Below, one piece after another: positions 1 to 7,079 of a stretch of 11,584 nucleotides of DNA. The translations under genes and the position numbers were made by a program. The DNA comes from an uncultured Arcobacter sp. (GTDB lineage: Bacteria > Campylobacterota > Campylobacteria > Campylobacterales > Arcobacteraceae), in the NCBI GenBank assembly GCA_913054415.1, contig CAJXII010000035.1, positions 1 to 11,584 of the forward strand, in the 5' to 3' direction. The first letter of the stretch is position 1. Every line of letters begins with the position of its first letter. Under the pieces are notes generated by a model that searched no databases, was not told the DNA's origin, and saw only the letters and a list, made by a program, of their open reading frames with translations.

Positions 1-2
1 AT

Positions 3-68
3 GATACTTTTTTAGAATTGGATGGTAGATTTTATATTATGGATTTATTTGGGTTGTTAATTTTATAA
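3..68 (+). CDS. Possible C-terminal end of an upstream gene (partial, unidentified)
   Basis: Frame 3 is open from the window edge to a TAA at 66-68, giving about 21 residues with a hydrophobic end (MDLFGLLIL). The other two plus frames hit stops almost at once, at 2-4 and 13-15. If real, its 3' end overlaps the -35 element of the helicase promoter. The fragment is too short to assign a family, and in DNA this AT-rich it could be chance. The sequence left of the window would decide. Confidence 0.3.
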   Translation, partial: DTFLELDGRFYIMDLFGLLIL

Positions 69-82
69 AATTATGTTATAAT
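54..82 (+). promoter_or_regulatory. Sigma70-type promoter of the helicase-truB-ispE-smpB-purU-trmL operon
   Basis: A TTGTTA -35 (54-59) is separated by 17 bp from a perfect TATAAT -10 (77-82). A TG at 74-75 gives an extended -10 (TGTTATAAT). Transcription should begin near 88-91, inside a 12-bp perfect AT-only palindrome (82-93), leaving a leader of about 30 nt. AGGAGA at 105-110 is the likely Shine-Dalgarno, 10 nt before the ATG at 121. A second AGGA at 112-115 is 5 nt from that ATG. Confidence 0.7.
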
Positions 83-120
83 ATATTAATATAATAACAC
101 AAATAGGAGATAGGAAAATA

Positions 121-2157
121 ATGTTATCTACTCTAAATGAAGCACAACAAATTGCGGCAAAACATATAGATGGACCACTTTTAATTTTGGCAGGAGCAGG
201 AAGCGGGAAAACAAAAACGATCACTACAAGATTGGCATATTTGATATCTATAGGAATAGATCCATCTTCTATATTGACTTTAACTTTTACCAACAAGGCA
301 GCAACAGAGATGAGAAACAGAGCTTTTGCTTTAATATCTGATATTAGCTCACCTCCACTTTTAGCTACATTTCATAAATTTGGACTTTTGTTTTTAAAAC
401 TAAATATTGATAAACTAGGTAGAAAAAACAATTTTGTAATTATAGATACTGATGATAAAAAGAAAATTTTAAAAACTATAGACAAAGAGATAACTACATC
501 TATCTTAGCTAGTGAAATATCAAAGTTCAAAAATAGCTTGATGAGTATTGAAGATGCAAAGCAATCATCTCCTGATCAATACTACACAAGATTGGCAGAT
601 ATATATGAAAAATACCAAAATTACTTAGAAGAAAACAATCTAGTAGATTTTGATGATCTTTTGCTTTTGACATATCATATATTGGATAAATTTCCAGAAC
701 TTGCTAAACAAACAAGTCAAAGATATCAGTATATAATGGTAGATGAGTATCAAGATACCAATGAATTGCAATATAAACTTCTTCAAAAACTATGCACAAC
801 TCATAAAAATCTGTGTGTAGTGGGTGATGATGATCAGTCGATTTATGGATGGAGAGGTGCTACAATAAAAAATATTCTTAATTTTGAAAATAATTTTGAA
901 AATACAAAAGTGATAAAGCTAGAAAATAATTACCGATCAACAAACAAAATCTTACAACATGCAAACCTTTTAATAGAACACAACAGAGATAGAATTGGTA
1001 AAAAACTAATAGGAACAAGATCAGAGGGTAATCCAATCAGATTATATGAAAGTAGTGATGAAAACGAGGAAACAAGAAAGATAGCAGATGATATTAAAAC
1101 TTTAATATCTCAAGGGGTTAATCCATCACAAATAGCGATATTATTTAGAGTCAATGCACTAAGTCGTGCTTTAGAAGAGGGATTTAATAAAGCTAGAATA
1201 AATTATAAACTAATAGGTGGGATGAAATTCTATGAAAGAGCAGAGATCAAAGATCTTATAGCTTACTTTAGAGTTATTACCAATAAAAATGATAATTTCT
1301 CATTTAAAAGAATTATCAATAAGCCAAAAAGAGGTATAGGAAATGCTACTATACAAAAAGTGGAACTTGAAGCTCACAAAGAGAAAACATCTATTTTTAG
1401 CCTAATAGAATTATACACACCAGAGCAATTAGCTTCTATTGTAGGTAAAAAAAATGCAAGAACTCTAAAAGTATTTATGGCATCAATCAATGATCTTCAA
1501 GATACTTTACAAGAAGCTAAGATGAGATTTATAGATATGTTTGAAGAGACTTTTGATTTTAAACAATCTTTTGAAAAAGCTATAGATGGAGCCGATAGGA
1601 TAGCAAATATAGATGAGTTTTATGGGTATGTTAGAGATTTTTTTATGCAAAATATAGATCTTAATCTGGAAGATTTTTTAAATGAGATATCACTAGAGTC
1701 TGCTCAAGATGAGATAGAAGGTGGTAGTGTTTCTATGATGAGTATCCATGCTAGTAAAGGGTTGGAGTATGAACATCTTTTTGTAATAGGTCTTGAAGAG
1801 GGATTTTTTCCAATCGTTGGAGATGGAAGTGACCTTGAAGAGGAGAGACGACTTGGATATGTAGCTTTTACAAGAGCAAAAGATCAGCTTACACTTAGTT
1901 TTGTTCATTCAAGATTTTATAAAGGTAGAAGAACACAACTTGTAAAATCTCAATTTTTAACAGAATCAGGCTTGGTAAAAGGTAGTTTGTCTATATCAAA
2001 AAGCACAGCATTCAAAAAAGATGATATGGTAAAACATAAGATTTTTGGAACAGGTAGAGTTATAAGTGCTACTAAAGCTGGAAAAGAATTTAAACTAAAA
2101 ATCAACTTCAATGGCACAAAAAGAGATATTTTATCTAATTTTGTTGAGAAGATTTAA
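121..2157 (+). CDS. uvrD: UvrD/PcrA-like superfamily 1A DNA helicase
   Basis: Predicted ATP-driven 3'-5' DNA helicase acting in the cytoplasm in excision and mismatch-type repair and in clearing stalled replication. All SF1A motifs are visible: Q motif near residues 5-10, Walker A AGAGSGKT at 24-31 (K30), Ia FTNKAATEM at 56-64, Walker B VDEYQDTN at 207-214, III GDDDQSIYGWRGA at 235-247, IV NNYRS at 269-273, V SIHASKGLEY at 541-550 and VI GYVAFTRAK at 579-587. The last 45 or so residues contain KHKIFGTGRVIS, resembling the small C-terminal domain of PcrA/UvrD, which favours these over Rep. The 678 residues are close to the family norm and the protein looks intact. The ATG follows AGGAGA and sits just upstream of the Q motif. 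First gene of the plus-strand operon. The choice between the names uvrD, pcrA and rep is a family-level judgement. Confidence 0.95.
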   Translation: MLSTLNEAQQIAAKHIDGPLLILAGAGSGKTKTITTRLAYLISIGIDPSSILTLTFTNKAATEMRNRAFALISDISSPPLLATFHKFGLLFLKLNIDKLGRKNNFVIIDTDDKKKILKTIDKEITTSILASEISKFKNSLMSIEDAKQSSPDQYYTRLADIYEKYQNYLEENNLVDFDDLLLLTYHILDKFPELAKQTSQRYQYIMVDEYQDTNELQYKLLQKLCTTHKNLCVVGDDDQSIYGWRGATIKNILNFENNFENTKVIKLENNYRSTNKILQHANLLIEHNRDRIGKKLIGTRSEGNPIRLYESSDENEETRKIADDIKTLISQGVNPSQIAILFRVNALSRALEEGFNKARINYKLIGGMKFYERAEIKDLIAYFRVITNKNDNFSFKRIINKPKRGIGNATIQKVELEAHKEKTSIFSLIELYTPEQLASIVGKKNARTLKVFMASINDLQDTLQEAKMRFIDMFEETFDFKQSFEKAIDGADRIANIDEFYGYVRDFFMQNIDLNLEDFLNEISLESAQDEIEGGSVSMMSIHASKGLEYEHLFVIGLEEGFFPIVGDGSDLEEERRLGYVAFTRAKDQLTLSFVHSRFYKGRRTQLVKSQFLTESGLVKGSLSISKSTAFKKDDMVKHKIFGTGRVISATKAGKEFKLKINFNGTKRDILSNFVEKI

Positions 2158-2172
2158 TCTTTTATTATAGAG

Positions 2173-3000
2173 ATGAACAAACTATTTGTAGTCAATAAAC
2201 CATTACATATAAGTAGTAATTTTTATCTTAGAAAAATAAAAAGAAAATACAAAACAAAAAAAGCAGGTTTTAGTGGAACTTTAGATCCATTTGCTTGTGG
2301 ATGCTTAATAGTTGGGTTTGGGCAATATACCAAACTTTTTCAGTTTCTTAAAAAAACTCCTAAAACATATAGAACAACAATATGGTTGGGTGCTACAAGT
2401 AATAGTTTAGATAATGAAAATATTACTATAGAACAGTTACAACCTACAAAACTCAAAGAGAACAAAATAATATTAGCAATCAAAGAGTTAGTGGGTAGTT
2501 TAGAATATTTGCCACCTAAATATAGTGCTAAAAAAATAGATGGTAAAAGAGCTTACGATCTAGCAAGAGCAGGAGAAGATTTTGCTATGAAGATGGTAAA
2601 ATCACAAGTTTATGATGTGAAATTTATCAACTATAGCCATCCATTTATCACATTTGATATAACTGTAAGTGAAGGTAGTTATATCAGAAGTATAGCTCAA
2701 ATTTTACTTGAAAGATTAGATTCTATTGGCACACTTAGTTATCTTGAAAGATTAAGTGAAGGAGAGTTTAGATTTGAGAATCAAAAACCACTAAATCCAC
2801 TTGATTATCTTGATCTAAAACAAAATATCTATTATGGTGATAAACAATGGTTTAGCTTAGGGAAAAAACTAAATATAGATTATTTTAAGATTAAAGATGA
2901 TGGTAAGTATTTGGTTGTTTTTGATGATTTTTTCTCTATTATTAAAATAGAAAACCAAAAAATAAATTATATATTAAATAAGGTAGTTTTAGATGATTAA
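2173..3000 (+). CDS. truB: tRNA pseudouridine(55) synthase TruB
   Basis: Isomerises uridine 55 in the T-loop of most tRNAs to pseudouridine. The N-terminus shows the TruB signature GFSGTLDPFACGCLIVGFG at residues 32-50, with catalytic Asp38. The PPKYSAKKIDGKRAYDLAR stretch (114-132) and GSYIRS (168-173) are the other conserved family motifs. At 275 residues it is a normal short TruB. Its ATG lies 15 nt after the helicase stop with almost no Shine-Dalgarno (only AG directly before the ATG), so translation probably depends on coupling to the upstream gene. The start is nevertheless right, because the conserved FVVNKP motif begins at residue 5. The last 8 nt overlap ispE. In Campylobacter csrA sits between these two genes, and here there is no room for it. 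Confidence 0.95.
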   Translation: MNKLFVVNKPLHISSNFYLRKIKRKYKTKKAGFSGTLDPFACGCLIVGFGQYTKLFQFLKKTPKTYRTTIWLGATSNSLDNENITIEQLQPTKLKENKIILAIKELVGSLEYLPPKYSAKKIDGKRAYDLARAGEDFAMKMVKSQVYDVKFINYSHPFITFDITVSEGSYIRSIAQILLERLDSIGTLSYLERLSEGEFRFENQKPLNPLDYLDLKQNIYYGDKQWFSLGKKLNIDYFKIKDDGKYLVVFDDFFSIIKIENQKINYILNKVVLDD

Positions 3001-3778
3001 AAAATCTTATGCAAAAGTAAATATATTTTTAAAAATAGCAGGCAAGCAAGATAATTATCATCTGATAGTTTCAAGATTTGTAAGGGTAAAAAATCTTTTT
3101 GATATAGTCAGGTTTGAAAAAGGTAATTTTAACACTTTTACTTTAGATGGTGATTTTGGATGTGATATTAAACAAAATACTATCTATAAAGCATATATGA
3201 TGTTGTGTGATATATCTTTGGATGTAAAAGAGTTTTTTAAAAACCATAAAGTTATAGTTGAAAAAAATATACCTGAGTTTGCTGGACTAGGTGGTGGCAG
3301 TAGTAATTGTGCTACTTTTATGCTTATGGTTAACCGATATTGCAACTTAAATCTAACTAAGGATAATTTAGCTAAAATGTCAGCTTCAATAGGAGCAGAT
3401 GTTCCTTTTTTTGTATATGAGTATGATAGTGCAAATGTTACAGGAATAGGTCAAATAGTTCAAAAGTTTGATGAAGATTCTTTAGATATTGAGGTTTGGA
3501 CACCTTATGATATCAAATGTGATACAAAAGCTATCTTTACAAGTTTTAGAGATAGATTTTATAAACAAATCAATAATCAAGAGGCAAATAGGTTGCTTAG
3601 TATGAAAAGTCTTGATATCTTAAAGGAGTTGGATATTTATGAAGCAAATGATCTGTTTTTACCAGCACTATTTTGTAATGATAAACTTAAAACGACATAT
3701 CAAGAGTTGGGTGATCAATACTATTTTAGTGGAAGTGGAAGTAATTTTTTTAGGATAATTGATGGCAAAAAAAGATAA
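2993..3778 (+). CDS. ispE: 4-diphosphocytidyl-2-C-methyl-D-erythritol kinase IspE
   Basis: GHMP-family kinase that phosphorylates CDP-methylerythritol at the 2-hydroxyl, a step of the non-mevalonate (MEP) isoprenoid pathway. Visible motifs are the N-terminal KSYAKVNIFLKI with the catalytic-type Lys8, the ATP-binding glycine-rich loop PEFAGLGGGSSNCA around residues 94-107, the SIGADVPFF stretch with the presumed catalytic Asp136, and a C-terminal FSGSGSNFF GHMP motif near residue 250. The 261 residues are somewhat shorter than the Escherichia coli enzyme but normal for Campylobacterota as I recall them. The ATG overlaps the truB stop region by 8 nt, and AAGG at 2980-2983 lies 9 nt upstream. 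The 3' end overlaps smpB by 17 nt. Confidence 0.93.
   Translation: MIKKSYAKVNIFLKIAGKQDNYHLIVSRFVRVKNLFDIVRFEKGNFNTFTLDGDFGCDIKQNTIYKAYMMLCDISLDVKEFFKNHKVIVEKNIPEFAGLGGGSSNCATFMLMVNRYCNLNLTKDNLAKMSASIGADVPFFVYEYDSANVTGIGQIVQKFDEDSLDIEVWTPYDIKCDTKAIFTSFRDRFYKQINNQEANRLLSMKSLDILKELDIYEANDLFLPALFCNDKLKTTYQELGDQYYFSGSGSNFFRIIDGKKR
3752..3764 (+). promoter_or_regulatory. Ribosome binding site deciding the smpB start (TTG-ATG doublet)
   Basis: AGGA at 3752-3755 precedes adjacent candidate starts TTG (3759) and ATG (3762). The spacing is 3 nt to TTG and 6 nt to ATG, so the ATG is the better start. Confidence 0.7.
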
Positions 3779-4244
3779 AAATAAAACAAAAGCACGAGAG
3801 TTTTTAAATAAAAAAGCTTTTCATGATTATCATATAGAAGATATTATTGAAGCTGGTATTGTTTTAGAAGGTAGTGAAGTAAAAGCTATTAGGGCAGGGC
3901 GATTAAATTTTAAAGATAGTTTTGTTAGGATTATAAAAAATGAAGTTTTTATTCTCAATATGAATATATCTCATTTAGAAACAACACACACAAGCTATAG
4001 ACCTGAAGAAAATCGTGATAGAAAACTATTGCTACATAGAAAGCAGATCAATAAGCTATATGAAAAAGTTACAAAAGATGGATATACAATAGTTCCTACA
4101 AAAATATATTTTAACGATAAAAATATATTAAAAGTAAATATAGGTTTAGCAAAAGGTAAAAAGCTATATGATAAGCGGGAAGATCTTAAAAGAAAGACAA
4201 TGCAAAGAGATACACAAAGAATATTAAAAAACTGGAATAGATAA
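3762..4244 (+). CDS. smpB: SsrA (tmRNA)-binding protein SmpB
   Basis: Binds tmRNA and delivers it to ribosomes stalled on broken mRNA, allowing release of the ribosome and tagging of the nascent chain. The 160-residue protein has the SmpB core: NKKAFHDYHIEDIIEAGIVL, then EGSEVKAIRAGRLNFKDSFV, followed by the SHLETTHTSYRPEENRDRKLLLH region. A conserved basic tail (KGKKLYDKREDLKRK to the end) inserts into the empty mRNA channel in characterised homologues. The ATG at 3762 is preferred over the TTG directly before it because of AGGA spacing. The gene overlaps the ispE 3' end by 17 nt, implying co-translation. The partner gene ssrA is not in this window. Confidence 0.95.
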   Translation: MAKKDKNKTKAREFLNKKAFHDYHIEDIIEAGIVLEGSEVKAIRAGRLNFKDSFVRIIKNEVFILNMNISHLETTHTSYRPEENRDRKLLLHRKQINKLYEKVTKDGYTIVPTKIYFNDKNILKVNIGLAKGKKLYDKREDLKRKTMQRDTQRILKNWNR

Positions 4245-4253
4245 GGTATAAAG

Positions 4254-5084
4254 ATGGAATATAGATTATTAATAGATACAAGTGATGCCAAAGGTTTGGT
4301 TTATGAGATTTCAAAAGTTTTGTATGAGCATAACTTAAATATCGAAAACAATGCTGAATTTGTTGATAAGGAAGAGGATAAATTCTTTATGAGAACAGTA
4401 GTAAGTGGAGATGTTAATAAAGAGAAATTACTAGAAGATATTAAAACTATACTACCAAAAGATGCTCAAGTAAAACTCAATAGTGTTGCCAAAAAAGATA
4501 TAGTTATCTTAGCGACAAAAGAATCACATTGTATTGGAGATATACTTATTAAACATCATAGTGGAGAGTTAAATGCAAATATAAAAGCTGTCATAGCAAA
4601 TAGAGATACCCTAAAAGATTTGGTGCAAAAGTTTGATATACCATTTGTATTTGTCGATTCTGATAATATTACAAGAGAAGAGCATGAAAAAAAGATGATA
4701 GAAGCTATTGGTCAATTTGATTTTGAGCTTATTGTTTTGGCAAAATATATGAGAATACTAACAGAAAATTTTGTTCAAACTTTTTCCAATGAGATTTTAA
4801 ATATTCATCATAGTTTTTTACCAGCATTTATAGGAGCAAATCCATATAAACAAGCACACCAAAGAGGTGTAAAAATTATAGGTGCTACTGCACATTATGT
4901 TACAAATGATCTTGATGAAGGTCCAATCATTGCTCAAGATATTACAAGAGTAGATCATACATTTTCTTGGCAAAATATGAGAGATGCAGGAAGAAATGTA
5001 GAAAAAGTAGTCCTATCAAATGCTTTAAATTTACTTTTAAAAGATAAAGTATTTATATACAAAAATAAAACGGTAATACTATAA
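4254..5084 (+). CDS. purU: Formyltetrahydrofolate deformylase PurU
   Basis: Hydrolyses 10-formyltetrahydrofolate to formate and tetrahydrofolate, balancing one-carbon pools and able to supply formate to purine synthesis. An ACT regulatory domain (about residues 1-80, RLLIDTSDAKGLVYEIS near the start) is followed by a PurN-like formyl-transfer/hydrolase domain (about 85-276). The catalytic triad is present: Asn183 and His185 in LNIHHSFLPAF, and Asp221 in DLDEGPII. The ACT domain and the HHSFLPAF form, with His186 where PurN has Pro, separate PurU from glycinamide ribonucleotide transformylase PurN. The length of 276 is typical. AAGG at 4243-4246 lies 7 nt before the ATG and overlaps the smpB stop. 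The stop overlaps the trmL start by one base (TAATG). Ligand regulation by glycine or methionine is known for the E. coli enzyme and is only assumed here. Confidence 0.94.
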   Translation: MEYRLLIDTSDAKGLVYEISKVLYEHNLNIENNAEFVDKEEDKFFMRTVVSGDVNKEKLLEDIKTILPKDAQVKLNSVAKKDIVILATKESHCIGDILIKHHSGELNANIKAVIANRDTLKDLVQKFDIPFVFVDSDNITREEHEKKMIEAIGQFDFELIVLAKYMRILTENFVQTFSNEILNIHHSFLPAFIGANPYKQAHQRGVKIIGATAHYVTNDLDEGPIIAQDITRVDHTFSWQNMRDAGRNVEKVVLSNALNLLLKDKVFIYKNKTVIL

Positions 5085-5548
5085 TGACAAAAATAAATGT
5101 AGTTTTAGTTGAGCCTAGAATACCTGGAAATGTAGGAACAATAGGAAGATTGTGTTATGCTGCATCCGCTAGATTACATCTGATTAAACCTTATGGATTT
5201 GGTCAAATCACACAAAAAGAGGTAAAAAGGGCAGGGCTTGATTATTGGGAGCATTTAGAGGTTTTTGAATATGAAAATCTTGAAGATTTTTGGAGTAAAA
5301 ATCCTTTAACAAATAGGCACTTTTTTGCTACAACCAAAACTAAACAATACTATTTCCAACCATCATATCAAGAGGATGATTTTATATATTTTGGAAGAGA
5401 AGATGCAGGATTGCCCGAAGATTTGCTTAAAAAAAATCATCAAACTTGTATCAATATCCCTATGATAGATGATGCTAGAAGTTTAAATCTAGCAAACTCT
5501 GTATCTATTGTCGTTTATGAAGCTATTAGGCAAAATTTCAAAGTATAA
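5084..5548 (+). CDS. trmL: tRNA (cytidine/uridine-34-2'-O)-methyltransferase, TrmL-like SPOUT enzyme
   Basis: A SPOUT-fold S-adenosylmethionine-dependent enzyme expected to 2'-O-methylate the wobble nucleotide of leucine tRNAs. Three SPOUT motifs are visible: LVEPRIPGNVGTIGR at residues 8-22, FGREDAGLP at 103-111, and the trefoil-knot cofactor segment IPMIDDARSLNLANSVSIVV at 125-144. At 154 residues it consists of the catalytic domain alone, as in TrmL, and lacks the N-terminal extension of TrmH or RlmB. The start is fused to the purU stop (TAATG) without a clear Shine-Dalgarno, so translation is probably coupled. It is the last gene of the plus-strand operon and ends 3 nt from the stop of the convergent kinase gene. 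The target nucleotide is inferred from the family. Confidence 0.9.
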   Translation: MTKINVVLVEPRIPGNVGTIGRLCYAASARLHLIKPYGFGQITQKEVKRAGLDYWEHLEVFEYENLEDFWSKNPLTNRHFFATTKTKQYYFQPSYQEDDFIYFGREDAGLPEDLLKKNHQTCINIPMIDDARSLNLANSVSIVVYEAIRQNFKV

Positions 5549-5551
5549 TGC

Positions 5552-7060
5552 CTAAAGTTTTATAGTAAAAACTGCACCATCTTGATCGTTTCTAACACTT
5601 AGTTTTCCATTGCAATGTTGTTCAACAATAGTTTTGCTCATATAAAGACCTAACCCTGTTCCATCTTTATTTGTTTTTGTTGAAAAATATGGATCAAAAA
5701 TTTGATCGATTATTACATCAGGTATTCCACCAGCATTATCACTAATACGACAAGTTTTTTGCGATATATATACTTTGATAGTTGGATTAGATATTTTTTT
5801 CTCAAGTAGAACATCTTGTGCATTTTTGATAATATTTAACACTACTTGCATCATCTCACTTTCGTAAGTATTAATATCTTCTATATCATCTTTGATATCA
5901 GTAATTAGGTTGATTTTAGTTTGTTTAATAGATTCACCTACAATAGTAACAACTTTTTCATATATTGTTTTTAGATTTGTTGTCATTGTATTTTTATTTG
6001 TTTTGAAGAAATTTCTAAAATCATCTATAGTGTTTGACATCATCTCTATTTGTTTTGAAGATGATGTTTGAAAATGATTAACCGTTTTATCATCTAGTTT
6101 ATTTTGTTTATATTTTGTTACTAGTAGTTGATTTAGTAAAGATAGATTATTTAATGGTTGTCTCCATTGATGAGCGATCATCGCTATCATCTCACCCATT
6201 TGGGCAAGTCTTGATTGTTGAAACATCATTTTATCTTTTTCTTGATTTTGTTGCACCTCTTTTGCTACTACACTTTTAAGATGTTGATTGAGGTATTGTA
6301 ACTCATTTGCTTTATTTGAGTAGTCTGTCCATAGATCAACTTTTAAAATCAGCTCTTCAAATACAAAAGGTTTTTTAAAAAAATCACTTGCTCCATTTTT
6401 TAAACTATCCCTAATAATCTCAGCATTAGAAGTTCCCGATAAAACAATAATAGGAAGTTCTAAAAATTTTTTATTTCTTCTTATCATCTCAAGAACTTTT
6501 AGTCCGTGAATATCTGGAAGTTCCATATCTAAAATAATAAGCTTATAGTCATCATTTAGTAGTTTTATCATACCATCTTTTGCATTTAAAGATGTGATAA
6601 CTTTATAGTTTCTAGGTTCTATAATAGTTGATATTTGATTACATATCACTCTAGAGTCATCTATAACTAAAATATTTCCTTTATGATCCTCTTGGAGAGA
6701 TTTTAAAACTTTTTTAATCTCCAACATTGAATATGCTAAATTTTGATCTTTAATTATATAGTCTAAAATACCATATTCAAATAACTCTTCTCTTAATTCG
6801 CTATCATTATTTGAAGTTAAAACTATAACTTTTGTTTTGGTTAGTGATTGAATATTTGCTATTAATTCAAATCCTTCTCCATCAGGAAGATGTAGGTCTA
6901 AAATAATAAGATCATAAGTTTTTTTAGAAAGTGCCAATTTTGCATCTGCAAATGTCCATGCTTGGGTTATATTATATTCCATCTTATCAAGTTCACTCTT
7001 GATAATATTATTCATAGTTTTTGAATCTTCAATAACTAAAATATTTTCAGTTTTATTCAT
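5552..7060 (-). CDS. Soluble hybrid histidine kinase, REC-REC-HisKA-like-HATPase
   Basis: A 502-residue cytoplasmic sensor kinase with no membrane segment or recognisable sensor domain. REC1 (about 6-120) has acidic Glu11/Asp12, phospho-acceptor Asp55, Thr82 and Lys104, but Lys104 is followed by Asp instead of the usual Pro. REC2 (about 129-245) has Asp134/Asp135, Asp178, Ser208 and Lys230-Pro231. A short coiled-coil-like stretch (250-285) leads to the H-box AHQWRQPLNN with phosphorylatable His297. The ATPase domain shows an N-box (Asn409, Asn413), SDNAGGIP around 440-447 and TGLGL at 468-472, so catalysis looks intact. It is last in the minus-strand operon, 14 nt after the EAL gene, and its Shine-Dalgarno AGGGA (7072-7076) overlaps that gene's stop. 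It may be fed through its receiver domains and may phosphorylate them or the receiver of the EAL protein. The actual partner is inferred, not shown. Confidence 0.9.
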   Translation of the reverse strand: MNKTENILVIEDSKTMNNIIKSELDKMEYNITQAWTFADAKLALSKKTYDLIILDLHLPDGEGFELIANIQSLTKTKVIVLTSNNDSELREELFEYGILDYIIKDQNLAYSMLEIKKVLKSLQEDHKGNILVIDDSRVICNQISTIIEPRNYKVITSLNAKDGMIKLLNDDYKLIILDMELPDIHGLKVLEMIRRNKKFLELPIIVLSGTSNAEIIRDSLKNGASDFFKKPFVFEELILKVDLWTDYSNKANELQYLNQHLKSVVAKEVQQNQEKDKMMFQQSRLAQMGEMIAMIAHQWRQPLNNLSLLNQLLVTKYKQNKLDDKTVNHFQTSSSKQIEMMSNTIDDFRNFFKTNKNTMTTNLKTIYEKVVTIVGESIKQTKINLITDIKDDIEDINTYESEMMQVVLNIIKNAQDVLLEKKISNPTIKVYISQKTCRISDNAGGIPDVIIDQIFDPYFSTKTNKDGTGLGLYMSKTIVEQHCNGKLSVRNDQDGAVFTIKL

Positions 7061-7079
7061 ATATTTTATTGTCCCTATA
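7061..7079 (-). promoter_or_regulatory. Shine-Dalgarno of the histidine kinase gene inside the EAL-gene stop region
   Basis: On the minus strand TATAGGGA (7079-7072) contains the TAG stop of the EAL gene, with AGGGA lying 11 nt before the kinase ATG at 7060. Termination and initiation are therefore close enough for translational coupling. The same TATAGGGA occurs before the EAL gene at 9081-9074. Confidence 0.6.

Noticed and set aside
63..296. 77-codon minus-strand ORF across the helicase promoter and 5' end
   Set aside because: Antisense to a well-supported helicase gene, with no recognisable domain. AT-rich complement strands often give such hydrophobic shadow frames.
3995..4291. 98-codon minus-strand ORF over smpB and the purU start
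   Set aside because: Antisense to two genes with strong family motifs. The Phe/Leu/Ser-rich composition is a complement artefact.
5545..5565. Possible terminator stem (TATAA / TTATA) at the convergent junction
   Set aside because: Only a 5-bp all-AT stem with an 11-nt loop and no T-run, too weak to call a terminator.
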